Counted from the stretch's first letter, positions 9,690-21,501 are shown. The stretch: DNA of 64,000 nucleotides from Saprospiraceae bacterium (GCA_016722285.1 JADKGI010000002.1:310001-374000), one strand, 5' to 3'. Numbers and translations are program-made. The notes: generated by a model from the letters alone, not told the origin.

Positions 9690-9892
9690 AGGTAATTTAA
9701 AAAAATATTGTTAATCCCTAAGCAAGTCACTTGCCTGCCGAACAAATTCTTTGGCAGGCAGGGAGAAGCCCAGCTTTCCATCAAATTTAATCCCCATAGC
9801 TCTGGCTATGAAAATGAAATTTGATATCAATCTAAACTAAATTTCAAGCACTTACATATCATTTAAACAGACCTTTTTAAATGACTTCAATA
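9690..9892. repeat. Dispersed non-coding repeat B, copy 1
   Basis: Shares about 150 bases with 24216-24372: the blocks ATATTGTTAAT, GCAAGTCA, CATCAAATTTAAT, CATAGCT-TGGCTATGAAAATGA, ATATCAATCT, CAAGCACTT-CATATCATTT and TGACTTCAAT occur in the same order. This copy has an extra block of about 45 bases containing a palindrome with TTGCCTGCC and GGCAGGCAG arms. Both copies lie just after the last gene of a plus-strand series. A short motif ATCATTTAAACAGACCTTT from this copy recurs at about 10011-10030. Confidence 0.7.
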
Positions 9893-10057
9893 TTAAAATT
9901 TAGATTTGAGTCACAAATGATAACGATTATATGTTTTAGTCAAGAGATAGTTCATCTCTTCTCATTCAAACGATATTACGCTTTAAAGTAATTTCCACCC
10001 CGTTATTTTGTATCATTTAAACAGACCTTTGTAAATATAATCAAAAAGATTTTTACG

Positions 10058-10085
10058 ATTGTAAACATAAAAACCATTATTTTTG
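10058..10085 (+). promoter_or_regulatory. Probable promoter of the C25 protease gene
   Basis: TTG at 10059-10061 and TATTTTTG at 10078-10085, a TAnnTTTG match with a slightly short 16-base spacer, about 50 bases upstream of the ATG at 10135. Confidence 0.5.
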
Positions 10086-10134
10086 TCGTTACTATATCAT
10101 TACGATATAAAAATATATTAATATTATACATAAT

Positions 10135-13100
10135 ATGAATTTTCCAATCAAACTTGTAATAGCACTTTTATTTGTTTATTTGTTTGGAATTAAATCATTT
10201 GGACAAAATAAATACGGAAATGAATGGATAGAACCATCCAAAACCTATTATAAAATAAAAGTCGCAGAAAACGGCATCTATAAAGTAACTTATGAAGAAC
10301 TTATCTCTGTCGGTTTTAATAAGGGACAAGTTTTTGGCAGTGCACTAAAACTCATCAATTTCGGGCAGGAACAATCCATCTATGTGAGTGGAAATACTTT
10401 CGGACCCGGATCCTGGTTTGAATTCTATGGCCAAAAAAACACGATAGGTTTAGACACGTTTTTGTATTCTGACTGGAAGAAAGATCTGCTTAATCCTGAT
10501 TATTCTCTTGTAAATGACACAAATGCATATTTTCTGACACTGTCACCGGAAACAAGCAATCTTAGACATACATTGGTAAACCCTGACTACAATAATATCA
10601 CTCTGACCCCTTTTCCATATTACCTTCATGAGGAAAAGGTTGTTTACAGCAGCACTTTTTTTAAAAATGTGGATGGGGATATAAGATATTCTCACTTTGA
10701 ACCTAGTGAGGGATTTGCATCAGGCGTACTTCAGGTATCCAATACTGAATTGAAAATGTCCGGATATGTAGAAGCAGGGCCATTGCCGATCCTGAGCTTT
10801 AGAACCGGCCAGAATAATCAGGTAAGCCGGCTTGAAATAAGCTGGAATAATAAAGTCAAAGAAACCAGACTTTTGAATCCAAAACTCACTACCCAGCATT
10901 CCTATACTTTGGATAAGACCGAAATCAAAGCAACCAACACGCTTACACTTCGAAATGTCAACACAGCTTTGGACCGACATATAATAGCCAATGCCACTTT
11001 AAAATATCCAAGATCATTTGATTTTGGAAATAAGGCCACAGTTGAATTTCAACTCAATTCATCAACCCAAAGCAGGCTGTTGGAGATTTCTTCATTCAAA
11101 TCAGATAACCAAAGTGTTTTTCTTTATGATATAAATAACAAAATAAGATACTCGACAAAAGTCAATGCCGGTAAAGTACTCGCTATCGTCAATGGTACAC
11201 TCTCAGAGGCAAAATATATACTTTGTAATACAGGTGAGGGGTTCAAGAAAGTCGCTTCCATCTCCACATTTATACCTAGGACTTTTGTAAATAAAGGACA
11301 ACAATTTGTCTTTATAAGTAATAAATCATTGAATGCATTTGGTCCCGATAATACTCAGGAGTATGCAAACTACAGATCAAGCATTGCCGGAGGCGGATAT
11401 AAGACCGAAATAATAGATATTCAGGATATTTATGATCATTTTGGGTATGGCATAGATCGTCATTTCATGGGTGTGAAGCAACTTGCCGGGTATATGAATA
11501 AAAACTGGCCCGATGTAAAGTTTGTCTTACTTATGGGAAAAGGTATAGAATACCCATATATGCGTACTACCAATGATGTAGTTAATAATGTGGACAGGGT
11601 GTTCTATATTCCAACATTTGGGTATGTAGGATCGGATAATATGCTTTTTTCAGAAGGCAATTTTCCGGATCCGTATTTTGCTTTGGGACGAATAGCTGCG
11701 AGAACCGGTGATGATATCAGAAATTATCTGGATAAGGTCCGCCAATATGACCAGGCACCATTTGCACCCCAAACAGTAGAAGATAAATACTGGATGAAGC
11801 GTGTGCTAAATCTGGGTGGTGGAAAAAATGAATTTGAGCAAAATGCCATAAAGAGCGGATTGGAAAATATGGCTTCATTACTTACTGATACCATTTATGG
11901 GGCAGATGTCAGAGCCTATTATAAAAGGAGCAGTGACGCCATACAATTTAATGTCAATGAAGAAATAAATCACTTATTTGAAAATGGGGTCAGTATCATT
12001 AATTTCTTTGGGCATTCAGCTGCGGGATCCTGGGATTTCAGCATAGAAAATCCGCGTAACTATAATAATTTTGGCAGATACGCTTTTATAAACTCATTTG
12101 GATGTTATTCGGGAAATCTGCACGGGACTGCAAAAGGCATCAGCGAATCATTTGTTTTGGAAAAAGACAGGGGTTCAATAGGCTTCTTAGCTTCTACTGG
12201 TACTGCATTTATATCGTCCCTGTCATTTTATGGATACAGATTTTATACAGCCCTACTGAAAGATCTCCGTTATAAGTCATATGGAGAAGCTATAAAAAGT
12301 ATTGCAACACAAAACAGAACGGCACAGTATGCTGATCTGGCCCTTTATGCTCAGCTCACTTATCACGGAGACCCTGCGATCAGACCTTATATTGAAAGAG
12401 GGCCGGATTATTTGTTTGAAGGGAAAAATGTAAAGACAAACCCGACTACAGTCCAGGCAGCATTGAAGACATTTAAAATTGAAATCGATATTGCCAATAT
12501 AGGTACATATAATAAGGATTCTTTTGATCTAGTTTTCTATCATGAGCTACCCAACGGCAAAATCGTTGATACCATATATATTAGAAAAGAAGGGATACCA
12601 AATCTGGCGAATATAGAGCTAACTTTGAAAAATTATGGCAATGCATCCGTAGGAAAAAACAGATTATTAGGAACTATTGACCCAAAAAACACCATAAAAG
12701 AACTCCCGAATCCGGAAGGCGAAAACAACAATGAACTGTACACCAATAATCAGAAAGGTTTTGAATTTTTTGTCACGGACAACTATGCTACAGCCATATA
12801 TCCGCCGGACTTTGCCATGATTAATACCAAAGATCATTTTGTTCTGAAAGCATCGACCAGCAGCGTTCCAGTAAAAAAAGGGAATTATATTTTTCAGATT
12901 GATACGACAGCCTATTTCAATAGCCCGATAAAAGAAACAGGCAAGGTAGAATCGGAGGGAGGACTGATCACTTATCAACCAAAAATGGCATTGGTGGCAG
13001 ACAGGGTCTATTATTGGAGAGTCAGCCCCGATAGTACCATATCAGAAGGGTACAAATGGTCATCGGTTTCCTTTGCTTATTTACCCGGCGAAGATGAAGG

Positions 13101-15104
13101 GTGGAATCAGAGTCACTTCTTCCAGTTTCAGCAGAATGAATTTACGGATTTAGAGTTATCAGAAGAGACGGGGAGGAAATTTGAGTTTGGGAAGGAATAT
13201 CATAATATCAAGATTAGGAATAAATTTGGGATCTAGATGATCAGCCAGGATATATTTGATAATAAAATTTTTTGCAAGTTCTTCTGGGATTTTATGGACT
13301 CTGGGATTGGAGTTATAATTAATCATAAAATAAATTCAATCGCTGGCATTTTCAATCCACCAGGGGGGTTGTATGGAAGTATCAATCCAACGGGAAGTCC
13401 CCTTAGATGGGTATTTTTTTAAAACCAACTCAGCAAGATAGGAAAAAATTATGAATTTTATTGATAACGAACTAAAAGATAAATTTTACATCAACGTTTT
13501 TACAATTTTAAAAACACCTCAATCAAAACTAAACATTGAAGATTGGGGGAAGGACTCTCTTATTTATGGAAAAAATTTATTTAGTTATTTTGAAGCCTTA
13601 GGTGCAAAACAAATAAGAAATTTAACCAAGTTAGGTTCTGTACCTTATATTTTTCAAGCTGAAAATGGAAAAGGTCTTATTAATGAAATTATTGGTGCGT
13701 CAATATATGACATTACTGAATCAAACATTATAATAAACAGAAACCTACAGCTTGGAAAATTAAATTCACAAACAATAGGATTAAGTAATAATTGGGGAGA
13801 TTTAAAATTTAATTATATTGAAAATCAAGGATTCCAGGAAAAACTAATTAAATATTTATGGAATTAATCGGGATGGTCAAGAATTAATTATTGATTCAAA
13901 TATTGTTTCCAATAAAAGCATCAAGACAAACAGTGGTCAATACAATACAATCAAACTTGAAGGAATAAACTATGACTCATTAGAGAGGACATCTCCCCAG
14001 CTTAACTATTGGCGATTATCTTACACTCCTCTTCCTGATGCTTCCATTTCTTATAGCAAATCAGAACCCAATATTTCTTCCAATGAAATCAAACAAGGTG
14101 AAAAAGTAAAAATATTTTACGATGTGACAAATGTCAATTTTGTATCTATGGACAGTATTCTGGTCAAATATACTTATATCGGAAGTGACAATCATGCCAA
14201 CGTCAATTACAAAAAACTAGGAAAGCTTTTGTCAGGACAGAAAATCAGCGATATGATTGAATTCAATATCGGAGCTGGGAATATTACGGATGTTCGCCTC
14301 ATAATTGAAATTAATCCTGATAATAACCAACCGGAACTGAATCTGTTTAATAATACCTTAACGGTACAATTCGGAGTTAAACGAGACCAGACAAATCCAC
14401 TTCTTGATATCCTTTTTGACGGTATTCATATTATGGATGGAGATATTGTATCTCCAAAACCAGAGATCCTCATCACTCTTGAAGATGATAATAAATTATT
14501 ACCTGTAACCGATCCAAATCTTTTTGAAATGAAACTAGATACGGGAAGAAATCAGATCATGGAAATACCGATGACAAGTCCTCAAATTAAATTTACCCCT
14601 GCCGGAAATGGCAACACCACGGCTAAAATCCAATATTATCCGAATCTTAAGGAAGGGGATTACAAACTGATCGTTCAGGCAAAAGATGCCTCTGGGAATA
14701 AATCAGGTGTCAATCCCAGATCGGTTAATTTTAAAGTCATTGAAAGACAAAGTATCAGTAATGTATTGAACTATCAGAATCCTTTTTCGACATCGACTCA
14801 ATTTGTTTTTACGCTTACAGGGGAAGAAGTCCCGGAAATCATGTCGATCTCCATCATGACTGTCTCCGGAAAGGTGGTACGAGAAATAACTAAAGAAGAA
14901 CTCGGACCACTACATATTGGCCTTAACCGTTCCGAATACAAATGGGATGGAACAGATGATTACGGAAGCAAACTGGCTAATGGAGTCTATCTATACAAAG
15001 TGAATACCCGCAAAAAAGACAAATCGTTGTATGATCAGTTTAGTCTTGAAAAAACGGATTCATATTTTACAAAAGGTTTCGGAAAGCTTGTGATTTTGAG
15101 ATAA
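10135..15104 (+). pseudogene. C25 (gingipain-like) cysteine protease, PorU-like, broken reading frame
   Basis: One colinear gene of about 1650 codons. Frame 1 (10135-13236) has a signal peptide ending near residue 24 and a C25 caspase-like domain with the catalytic pair in GHS (His627) and GCYSG (Cys657). A TAG stops it at 13234. The same frame resumes to about 13415 (GGLYGSINPTGSP), then a poly-T run shifts reading to frame 2, with another TAG near 13439. Frame 2 (13451-13867) shifts to frame 3 near 13848. Frame 3 runs to 15104 through beta-sandwich repeats and a FlgD-like C-terminal domain (WDGTDDYGSKLANGVYLYKV). In type IX systems PorU removes CTD signals, but this length and the FlgD-like end also fit other surface C25 proteases. 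The middle segment is markedly AT-richer. Either real decay or sequence error. Confidence 0.75.
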
Positions 15105-15115
15105 AGGATTTGTAT

Positions 15116-15178
15116 AATGGCATTGCAAATTTATTTGCAATATATAGTTCACTTGCAATTTAAAATTGCAAGGCCATT
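15116..15178. repeat. REP-like twin-hairpin element
   Basis: 63 bases bounded by AATGG and CCATT. Hairpin 1 is ATTGCAAAT/ATTTGCAAT and hairpin 2 is TTGCAATTT/AAATTGCAA, with a spacer of about 14 bases. Same architecture as the elements around the RAYT at 40.9 kb. Sits between the protease gene and the wzm-like gene, where it could also act as a 3'-end structure. Confidence 0.75.
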
Positions 15179-15225
15179 AAAAAACTGAATAAAACTATAT
15201 ATATTTTTAATAACTCTGTAATATT

Positions 15226-16066
15226 TTGAAACTCGAAATCATCATAAAACCCAAATCTGCTTTCACCTTTGGGTGGAAAGAGCTTTGGGTGTATCGTGAA
15301 CTATTATACTTCTTCACCTGGAAGGAGATCAAAATCAGATACAAGCAGGCAGCATTGGGAATCGTATGGACATTATTGCAACCATTGGCTATGATGATCA
15401 TTTTTGTACTCCTGCTCTCTCGGGGACTCGGTATCAAAACGGGTAATATGCCGGCGCCGATCTATTATTTGAGTGGACTTTTGATCTGGAACTTATTTAA
15501 CCATGCTGTCACCAATGCAGCTCAATCTATGGTAAGCAATTCCAATATCATCAAAAAGATCTATTTCCCCGATTGGTTATACCTATTTCAGCAGTACTCA
15601 CATCATCTTTCGATTTTGCGATCAGCTTACTCCTATTTACTGGTATTACCATATACTACACTATAAACAATATGGTGGATATATCCTGGATAAATTTAAG
15701 TTTGAGCATAATAATAGCCTATTTAATCGCGATTTTTACAGCTTTCAGTCTGGGTATATTTCTATCAGCCTTCAACGTGAAATACAGAGACGTGCGATAT
15801 GTATTACCATTCCTGGTACAGACATTATTTTTATCACCCCGGTGATGTTTGACACTTCTCACATCAAACTGTCTTGGATTCAAGGGATTATTAGGCTAAA
15901 CCCGCTCAATTTTGCCATTGAACTTATAAGGCAAAACAATACAAATCCTGATCAATTTTGCTGGCCTGACATTTCTTTGTGGATTCCTCTGGTAATGATC
16001 GCTTTATACATCATATCAATATACACATTCAGAAAAACCGAAGCCTATTTTGCCGATATTGTATAA
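15226..16066 (+). CDS. wzm: ABC-2 type polysaccharide/O-antigen export permease (Wzm-like), two indels
   Basis: Three overlapping frames read as one six-helix permease of about 280 residues. Each joins the next by a single-base correction: a C tract near 15567 (KIYFP-RLVIPISAV) and a C tract near 15837 (LFL-FITPVMF). The WKEIKIRYKQAALGIVW motif after the N-terminus, and the final residues RKTEAYFADIV, are typical of Wzm/RfbA proteins. With the ATPase encoded next it would move a lipid-linked glycan across the inner membrane. The start is the TTG at 15226 (protein KLEIIIKPKSAF). If the indels are real the gene is dead. Confidence 0.85.
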
Positions 16067-16124
16067 TTTTGGGGAAAAATACAGACTTTAGGCTCTGTAC
16101 ATTTAACATTAATAATTGACCCGA

Positions 16125-16153
16125 TTTGAAAAAATAAAAAAGTTTTACCTTTG
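16125..16153 (+). promoter_or_regulatory. Bacteroidota-type promoter for the wzt-like gene
   Basis: TTTG (16125-16128) and TACCTTTG (16146-16153) with 17 bases between. It lies between the permease and ATPase genes, so the ATPase and downstream genes could be expressed separately. The heptamer repeat array falls between this promoter and the start codon. Confidence 0.6.
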
Positions 16154-16184
16154 CCCATTATTTAATATTTTATATATCAATCTT

Positions 16185-16240
16185 AATTCGTAATTCGTAA
16201 TTCGTAATTCGTAATTCGTAATTCGTAAATCGTAAATCGT
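16185..16240 (+). repeat. Heptanucleotide tandem repeat in the wzt leader
   Basis: Six perfect copies of AATTCGT followed by two copies of AAATCGT, eight heptads in all, ending 9 bases before the GTG start at 16250. It is in the presumed 5' leader, so copy-number change by slippage would alter the distance from promoter to start without changing the protein. Two further units occur at about 34485-34502. Confidence 0.85.
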
Positions 16241-16249
16241 AAATATATA

Positions 16250-17492
16250 GTGAAGCCCATCATCGAAGTTAATCATGTCTGGAAGGAATACCACAAGGGG
16301 ATAGACCGAAGGTACAAAAGTCTCCGAGATACGATCGTAGGTATGCCAGAGCGACTATTCGGTCAGGATAAAGAAAAATTCTGGGCATTAGAAGACATTG
16401 ATTTTAAGGTAGAAGCCGGAGAGTCAATTGGCATCATAGGAAGGAACGGAGCCGGAAAATCCACCTTGCTTAAAATTATGTCGCGCATTACCCCACCTAC
16501 CAAAGGGGAGATCATATTGAGAGGAAGAGTGGCCAGTCTGCTTGAAGTAGGAACGGGATTTCATCCTGAGCTGACAGGAAGAGAGAATATATTCTTCAAT
16601 GGGTCCATATTGGGGATGAAGCATTCAGAAATAAAAAGGAAGTTTGATGAGATCGTTGATTTTTCAGGCGTCGAGAATTTTATTTACACCCCTCTCAAAC
16701 ATTATTCAAGTGGTATGCAAATGCGACTTGCGTTTTCTGTGGCAGCTCACCTGGATTCAGAAATTTTACTTGTAGATGAAGTTTTGGCAGTGGGTGATGC
16801 AGAGTTTCAGAAAAAGTGTATAGGGAAGATGGATGATGTGAGTAAAGGTGAAGGGAAGACAATTTTTGTTTGTAAGTCATAATTTAAATACCCTAAAATG
16901 GTTAACTTCCAAATCTTTATTATTTTTAGATGGAATACTGATTGAAAATGATGAAACGAATTTAGTTATTCAAAAATATAACCAATATCGAATGCAACCT
17001 TCTAATTATACTATTAATTTTGAAGATAATGCAAAATACCCAATCTCTATAAAAAGTTTAAAGATTTCTGATATAGAAAATAATACAACATCCAATAATC
17101 AATTTGACCTACATTCTAAAATTAAATTGATGATTAAATTTTCAATCAATTCAATAATAAAAGAAAAACTCAATATTTCTGTTAGTCTTTCCAAGGAAGG
17201 TGTTTTAGTATATAATACTTGGGATATAGATCATTTATCCGAAAATAAAATTCCTTATAGAGAAATAGGAGAATACACAGCAATCATTATTTTACCTGCT
17301 TTGTTAAATATCGGCTTTTATCAAATTAGCATAGATGCTGGAATACCAGGCATTGGGCCTTTTTATAGGTATAATGAGTGTTTATGCTTTGAAATTGCAA
17401 ATTTAAGAAAAATCTATTCCAATAGAAGTCATTTGCGTGGCGGAATAATTAATCCAAATTTGAAGTGGGATATTAAAATAAATGAAATATGA
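16250..17492 (+). CDS. wzt: ABC exporter ATPase with C-terminal glycan-binding domain (Wzt-like), one indel
   Basis: N-terminal ATPase: Walker A GRNGAGKST near residue 63, signature YSSGMQMR near 150, Walker B EILLVDEVLAVGD and the H-loop SHN. The frame breaks at a T run near 16870 (TIFVCKS-stop); removing one T gives TILFVSHNLNT and continues to 17492. The roughly 190-residue C-terminal extension is a beta-sandwich resembling the Wzt carbohydrate-binding domain that recognises the glycan end. Start is the GTG at 16250 giving MKPIIEVNHVWKEY. The last codons overlap the neuB ATG (ATGA). Pairs with the Wzm-like permease. Confidence 0.88.
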
Positions 17493-18361
17493 GAAAGCCC
17501 ATTATTATTGCCGAAGCAGGATGTAATCATAAAGGTGACATGCAAATTGCAAAAAAAACTCATCAAAACTGCATCATTATATTGTAAAGCAGATATAATT
17601 AAATTTCAAAAAAGAAATATTTGTGAATTACTTTCTGAAGAAGAATTTTTAAAGCCTCACCCAGATCCAATTAATTCCTATGGTTCAAGCTATGGAGAAC
17701 ATAGAAAATTTCTAGAATTTGATATTGACCAGCATAAACAATTAAATAAATGGTGTACCAAATACAACATAGAGTATTCATCATCAGTATGGGATATAAC
17801 ATCTGCATCAGAAATTATTAGGTTAAAGCCGAAAAAAATTAAAATCCCATCAGCATGTAATTTAAACAAACCACTATTAGAATTATTATGCGAAAGTTAT
17901 ACAGGGAAATACATCTCTCGCTAGGTATGACTTCGAAATGTGAAGAAAAGAAAATTGTAGAACTTTTTATTCAAAAAAAAAGAAATAAAGATTTGGTATT
18001 GTATTATTGTGCAGCTGGGTATCCGGCTCCTTTTAATGAAATTTGCCTTTTAGAAATTAAAAGATTGAAGGAAGAATATGAAGATATTATTAAGTCTGTT
18101 GGTTTTTCAGGGCATCATTTAGGTATTGCCTTAGATAGTGCTTCCATTTCTCTTGGAGCGCATTTTATAGAAAGACATTTTACTTTGGATCGTACATGGA
18201 AAGGTACTGATCATGCAGCATCTTTAGAACCCGATGGTTTGAGAAAACTTGTAAGAGATTGCAAAGTAGTAAATTCTACGCTTAAATTGAAATCTGCTGA
18301 CTTGTCAATAACTGAACAAAAACAGAGAGAAAAACTTAAGATTAACCAAATTAAATGGTAA
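17489..18361 (+). CDS. neuB: NeuB-like N-acylneuraminate (nonulosonic acid) synthase, two indels
   Basis: Condenses phosphoenolpyruvate with an N-acyl sugar to form a sialic-type nine-carbon acid. The start is MRKPIIIAEAGCNHKGDMQIAK at 17489, the typical NeuB N-terminus. An A8 run near 17550 shifts the frame to the part containing KADIIKFQKRN. A GGG near 17910 shifts it again to the C-terminal barrel segment GFSGHHLGIALDSASISLGAHFIERHFTLD...TDHAASLEP, which holds the family's conserved His, Arg and Asp residues. Total about 290 residues, shorter than NeuB proteins with a SAF (antifreeze-like) domain, which is absent here. Followed 16 bases later by neuA. Confidence 0.85.
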
Positions 18362-18377
18362 TTAATAAATTTGTTAT

Positions 18378-19555
18378 ATGGTAATTTCATTTGTTCCCAT
18401 GAGGTCTGGAAGTAAATCAATTATCGACAAAAATATAAAAGATTTTTGTGGTAAACCTTTATGCTATTGGACTTTAAAAGAATTGCAAAATTGCCCGTTG
18501 GTGGATATAATAGTTGTAGCTATAGACAGCGCTGAATACCAATTGTTAATTGATTCTTTTAATTTCCCCAAAATAATAATTTATCATAGAAAGTTTGAAA
18601 ATGCACAGGATGATTCAACAACTGAAAGTGTAATGTTGGAATATTTGATGTTATCTAAGCATAAGAATGAAGATATTTTCATTTTAGCTCAAGTCACAAA
18701 TCCATTTATAGAAAGTAATAACTATAGTGATGGAATTGAACAATTGAAAATTCAAAATTTAGATTCTCTTCTAACATGCACCAGAATTAAAGGTTTTTCT
18801 GGGACGAATATGGAAACCCACTCAATTATGATTACACCAATAGACCTAGAAGGCAAGAATTTACTGGTACTTTAGTAGAAAATGGGGCATTTTATATCTC
18901 ATATGTTGGAAATATTTTGAAAGCGAAAAATCGTTTGTTCGGTAAGATTGGTCATTATGAAATGGATCCAAATTCGCTTTTTGAAATAGATGAAATTGAA
19001 GATTGGGTAATTGCCAAAAAACTAATGAAATATAAATTGAGTAAAAATAAAATAATAAAATCAAAACCCATTAAATTGTTGCTAAGTGATATAGATGGAG
19101 TATTGACTGATGGAGGGATGTATTACTCAGAATCCGGAGAAATGACAAAAAAATTTAATACAAAGGATGGAATGGGATTTGAGTTACTAAAAAGGGCAGG
19201 AATTAAAACAAGTATGATAACTTCGGAAACAAGTATTATAAATGAAAATAGATATAAAAAATTAAATATTGATCATTTATATCAAGGAGTTAAATATAAT
19301 GAAAAACTTTCAGCTGCAAAAGAAATCTGCATTAAGGAAAATATAAACCTTGACCAGATCTGCTACATAGGAGATGATATCAATTGCCAAAAATTATTAT
19401 TAGCTGTAGCTATTTCTGCTTGTCCAAGTGATGCAATTAATATCATTAAAGAGCTGCCTAATATAATAATATTGAAAAAAAAAGGTGGACAAGGGGTATT
19501 ACGAGAATTTGCTGATTTAATTATTAACTTCAATCAAAGCTTGAAAATTGAATAA
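18378..19555 (+). CDS. neuA: NeuA-like CMP-nonulosonate cytidylyltransferase fused to KdsC-like HAD phosphatase, one indel
   Basis: The N-terminal domain is a CMP-acylneuraminate synthetase: VPMRSGSKSIIDKNIKDFCGKPL nucleotide loop at residues 6-28, AIDS near 50, and after the frameshift PRRQEF. The frame breaks at a five-T run near 18792; one added T restores KGFFWDEYGNPLNYDYTNRPRRQEF. From about residue 230 comes a HAD domain of KdsC type: DIDGVLTDGG, a Thr-Ser-Glu motif and GDDINC. The domain order matches animal CMAS and some bacterial NeuA proteins. The phosphatase motifs look intact, so the protein could both dephosphorylate the 9-phosphate product of NeuB and activate the free acid. Confidence 0.85.
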
Positions 19556-20461
19556 AGAATCTAAAAATAAATATGTTGTAGTCTTAGGTTCAGGTGAAAG
19601 TATAAATAGTTTATCACAAAATGAAATTCTTTTTTAAATTCCTGCGAAATAAAAATCGCGTTAAACAAGTACACTGCATTCTATAAAAAGGCAAAAATTA
19701 TTCCGTCTCATATTTATTTTGTTGATAGTCATTCATTGTCTTCTATTTTATTTTTAAAATTAGTATTAAAAACTTTAAAAATTAATAAGTTAACAAATAT
19801 TACATTAATAACATCGAGAAATTTTCAAGGATATCTTATATCTAAGAAATTAATCTATTTATTAAAATACATTTTTAGATTATATAAATTAAACATTAAA
19901 ACTTATTTTAAAAATATTCTTAATATTTTGTTTAAAATATTTCCTAAAAAAAATAAAAAACTATTTAGATATATTGAAAATTCTGAGAAAGCTGAGCTAT
20001 TCAATTTTTATAAATTAAATTATATCTCCAATAATTTAATTATTCAATATATAGAGTTACAAAATTGGATCAGTTTTAGCAATTCTTGGTCAAATTCTAT
20101 GAATGAACCACTCTATCATTTTCGTAGTAGTTTGACTACTGTATTAAATTACATTTCTATAAATTTCAAAAATTCAGATATCATATTTGTAGGTGTAGAT
20201 TTAGATAATCCTAAATATTTTTTTTATGATCAACTTCCATCTATAGATTTCAATTTTAACGACTGGACATCAGAAATTACAAAGCAAGAAGGTAAACACT
20301 TCACTATAGTATCGCACGAAAATACTAAAATGCAGGATGAATTTCCCTTTATAATAGAACAACTTCGACTAACGGGAAATAAAATTTATTCAATGAATCA
20401 TGATTCATTTCTAGTAAAAGAAAAATTCATCGAACCTTTCAATCTCAATGTGTATAATTAA
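19548..20461 (+). CDS. Possible GT42/CST-like (sialyltransferase-like) protein, one indel
   Basis: About 300 residues. It starts at a TTG overlapping the neuA stop and begins with a Rossmann-type strand and loop, VVVLGSGESINSLSQNEI. A six-T run near 19630 breaks the frame, which resumes at NSCEIKIALNKYTAFYKKAKIIPSHIYFVDSH. The C-terminal half contains FRSSLTTVLNYI, DIIFVGVDL and a HEN...EQLRLTGNKIYSMNHDSFL block. The order of elements recalls Campylobacter CST-type sialyltransferases (family GT42), and the gene directly follows neuB-neuA. This is motif resemblance plus context, not an alignment. It could instead be a DUF115-like protein. Very AT-rich. Confidence 0.45.
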
Positions 20462-21346
20462 TAACGATATAATATTAGCAATAGTAATATGCACATTTAA
20501 AAGGGATATACTATTGGATAAATGTTTAAAATCAATTGTACCACAAATTAATACTACAATTGAAATATTGGTCATAGATAACAAATCCAGTGAAAATACA
20601 AAAAAGGTTGTGGAAAGCTATAGTAATTCATTCTCGAATATAAAATATTTTTCTGAGCCTAATATAGGGTTAAGTCATGCCAGAAATCGAGGAATCAAAG
20701 AAGCAAAATCAGATTGGATTCTCTATTTAGATGATGATACCATTGCTTTTTCTGATTTAATAGAAAGAGCTTTGTATTTAGTCAGCAGAGGTGATTTTGA
20801 CTGCGTTGGTGGGATGTATTATGGTTATTTTGATGTTGAGAAACCTAAGTGGATTCCAGAAAATTTTGGGACAAAATCAAAATATTCAGACGATCTACAA
20901 TTATGCCCATTCAATGTTCCACATGGCTGTGTCGTCTTATATAAAAGTTAACATTAAATAAAATTGGATGTTTTGATTTACAATTAGGTATGAATGGGGG
21001 AAAAATTAGATATGGGGAAGAAGTAATGCTGCAAAAAAAAATATATGAAAACAATGGAAAAATTGCTTTTGATCCCAATTTAAAAATATATCATTTAGTA
21101 AATAAAGATAATAGACTAATTTTAAGAAACATGTTGATAAGGAAATATCAACTTGGGAGAAGTGACAAAAAGGAACTCTATGTCCCTATCACAATGAGAA
21201 TCTATCAGGTTATTAAATCATTTTTTGGAATGGCTAAAAGAGTATTTGTATTATTGTTTAAATTAATGAATGACAAAAATTACTTTTGGCAAAATTATAT
21301 AATTGATACAATTGGTCCATTTACTTATTATATAGGAAAATTATAA
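20448..21346 (+). CDS. Glycosyltransferase family 2, one indel
   Basis: GT-A glycosyltransferase of about 300 residues. The N-terminal IVICTFKRDILLDKCLKSI strand and helix, the LVIDNKSSENT nucleotide-sugar motif, the NIGLSHARNRGIKEAKSDWILYLDDDT acceptor-region block with the metal-binding DDD, and a C-terminal E-E-V (GEEVMLQKK) that supplies the usual ED-type catalytic residue are all present. The frame breaks at an A run near 20945; adding one A restores YKKLTLNKIGCFDLQLGMNGGK. Overlaps the previous gene by 14 bases. Donor and acceptor unknown. Confidence 0.85.
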
Positions 21347-21501
21347 TAAAAAAGAAAAAAAGATGCGATATATCAGTGTTTAATATTATAAATAGTGTAA
21401 TTGTTTCTTAGAATATGCTATATAATTTTGAGAATAAATCAACTTTATGTCAGATGAATCTATTTTTTGAACTATAGGATTCTAAATAATCAAAATTTTG
21501 A

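Noticed and set aside
13237..13422. Independent 61-residue gene
   Set aside because: It is the in-frame continuation of the protease gene after a TAG, with family-like sequence (GLYGSINPTGSP), not a separate gene.
10135..15104. Firm assignment as PorU
   Set aside because: The C25 catalytic residues are present, but the length of about 1650 codons and the FlgD-like C-terminus also fit other surface C25 proteases; no other por gene is adjacent.
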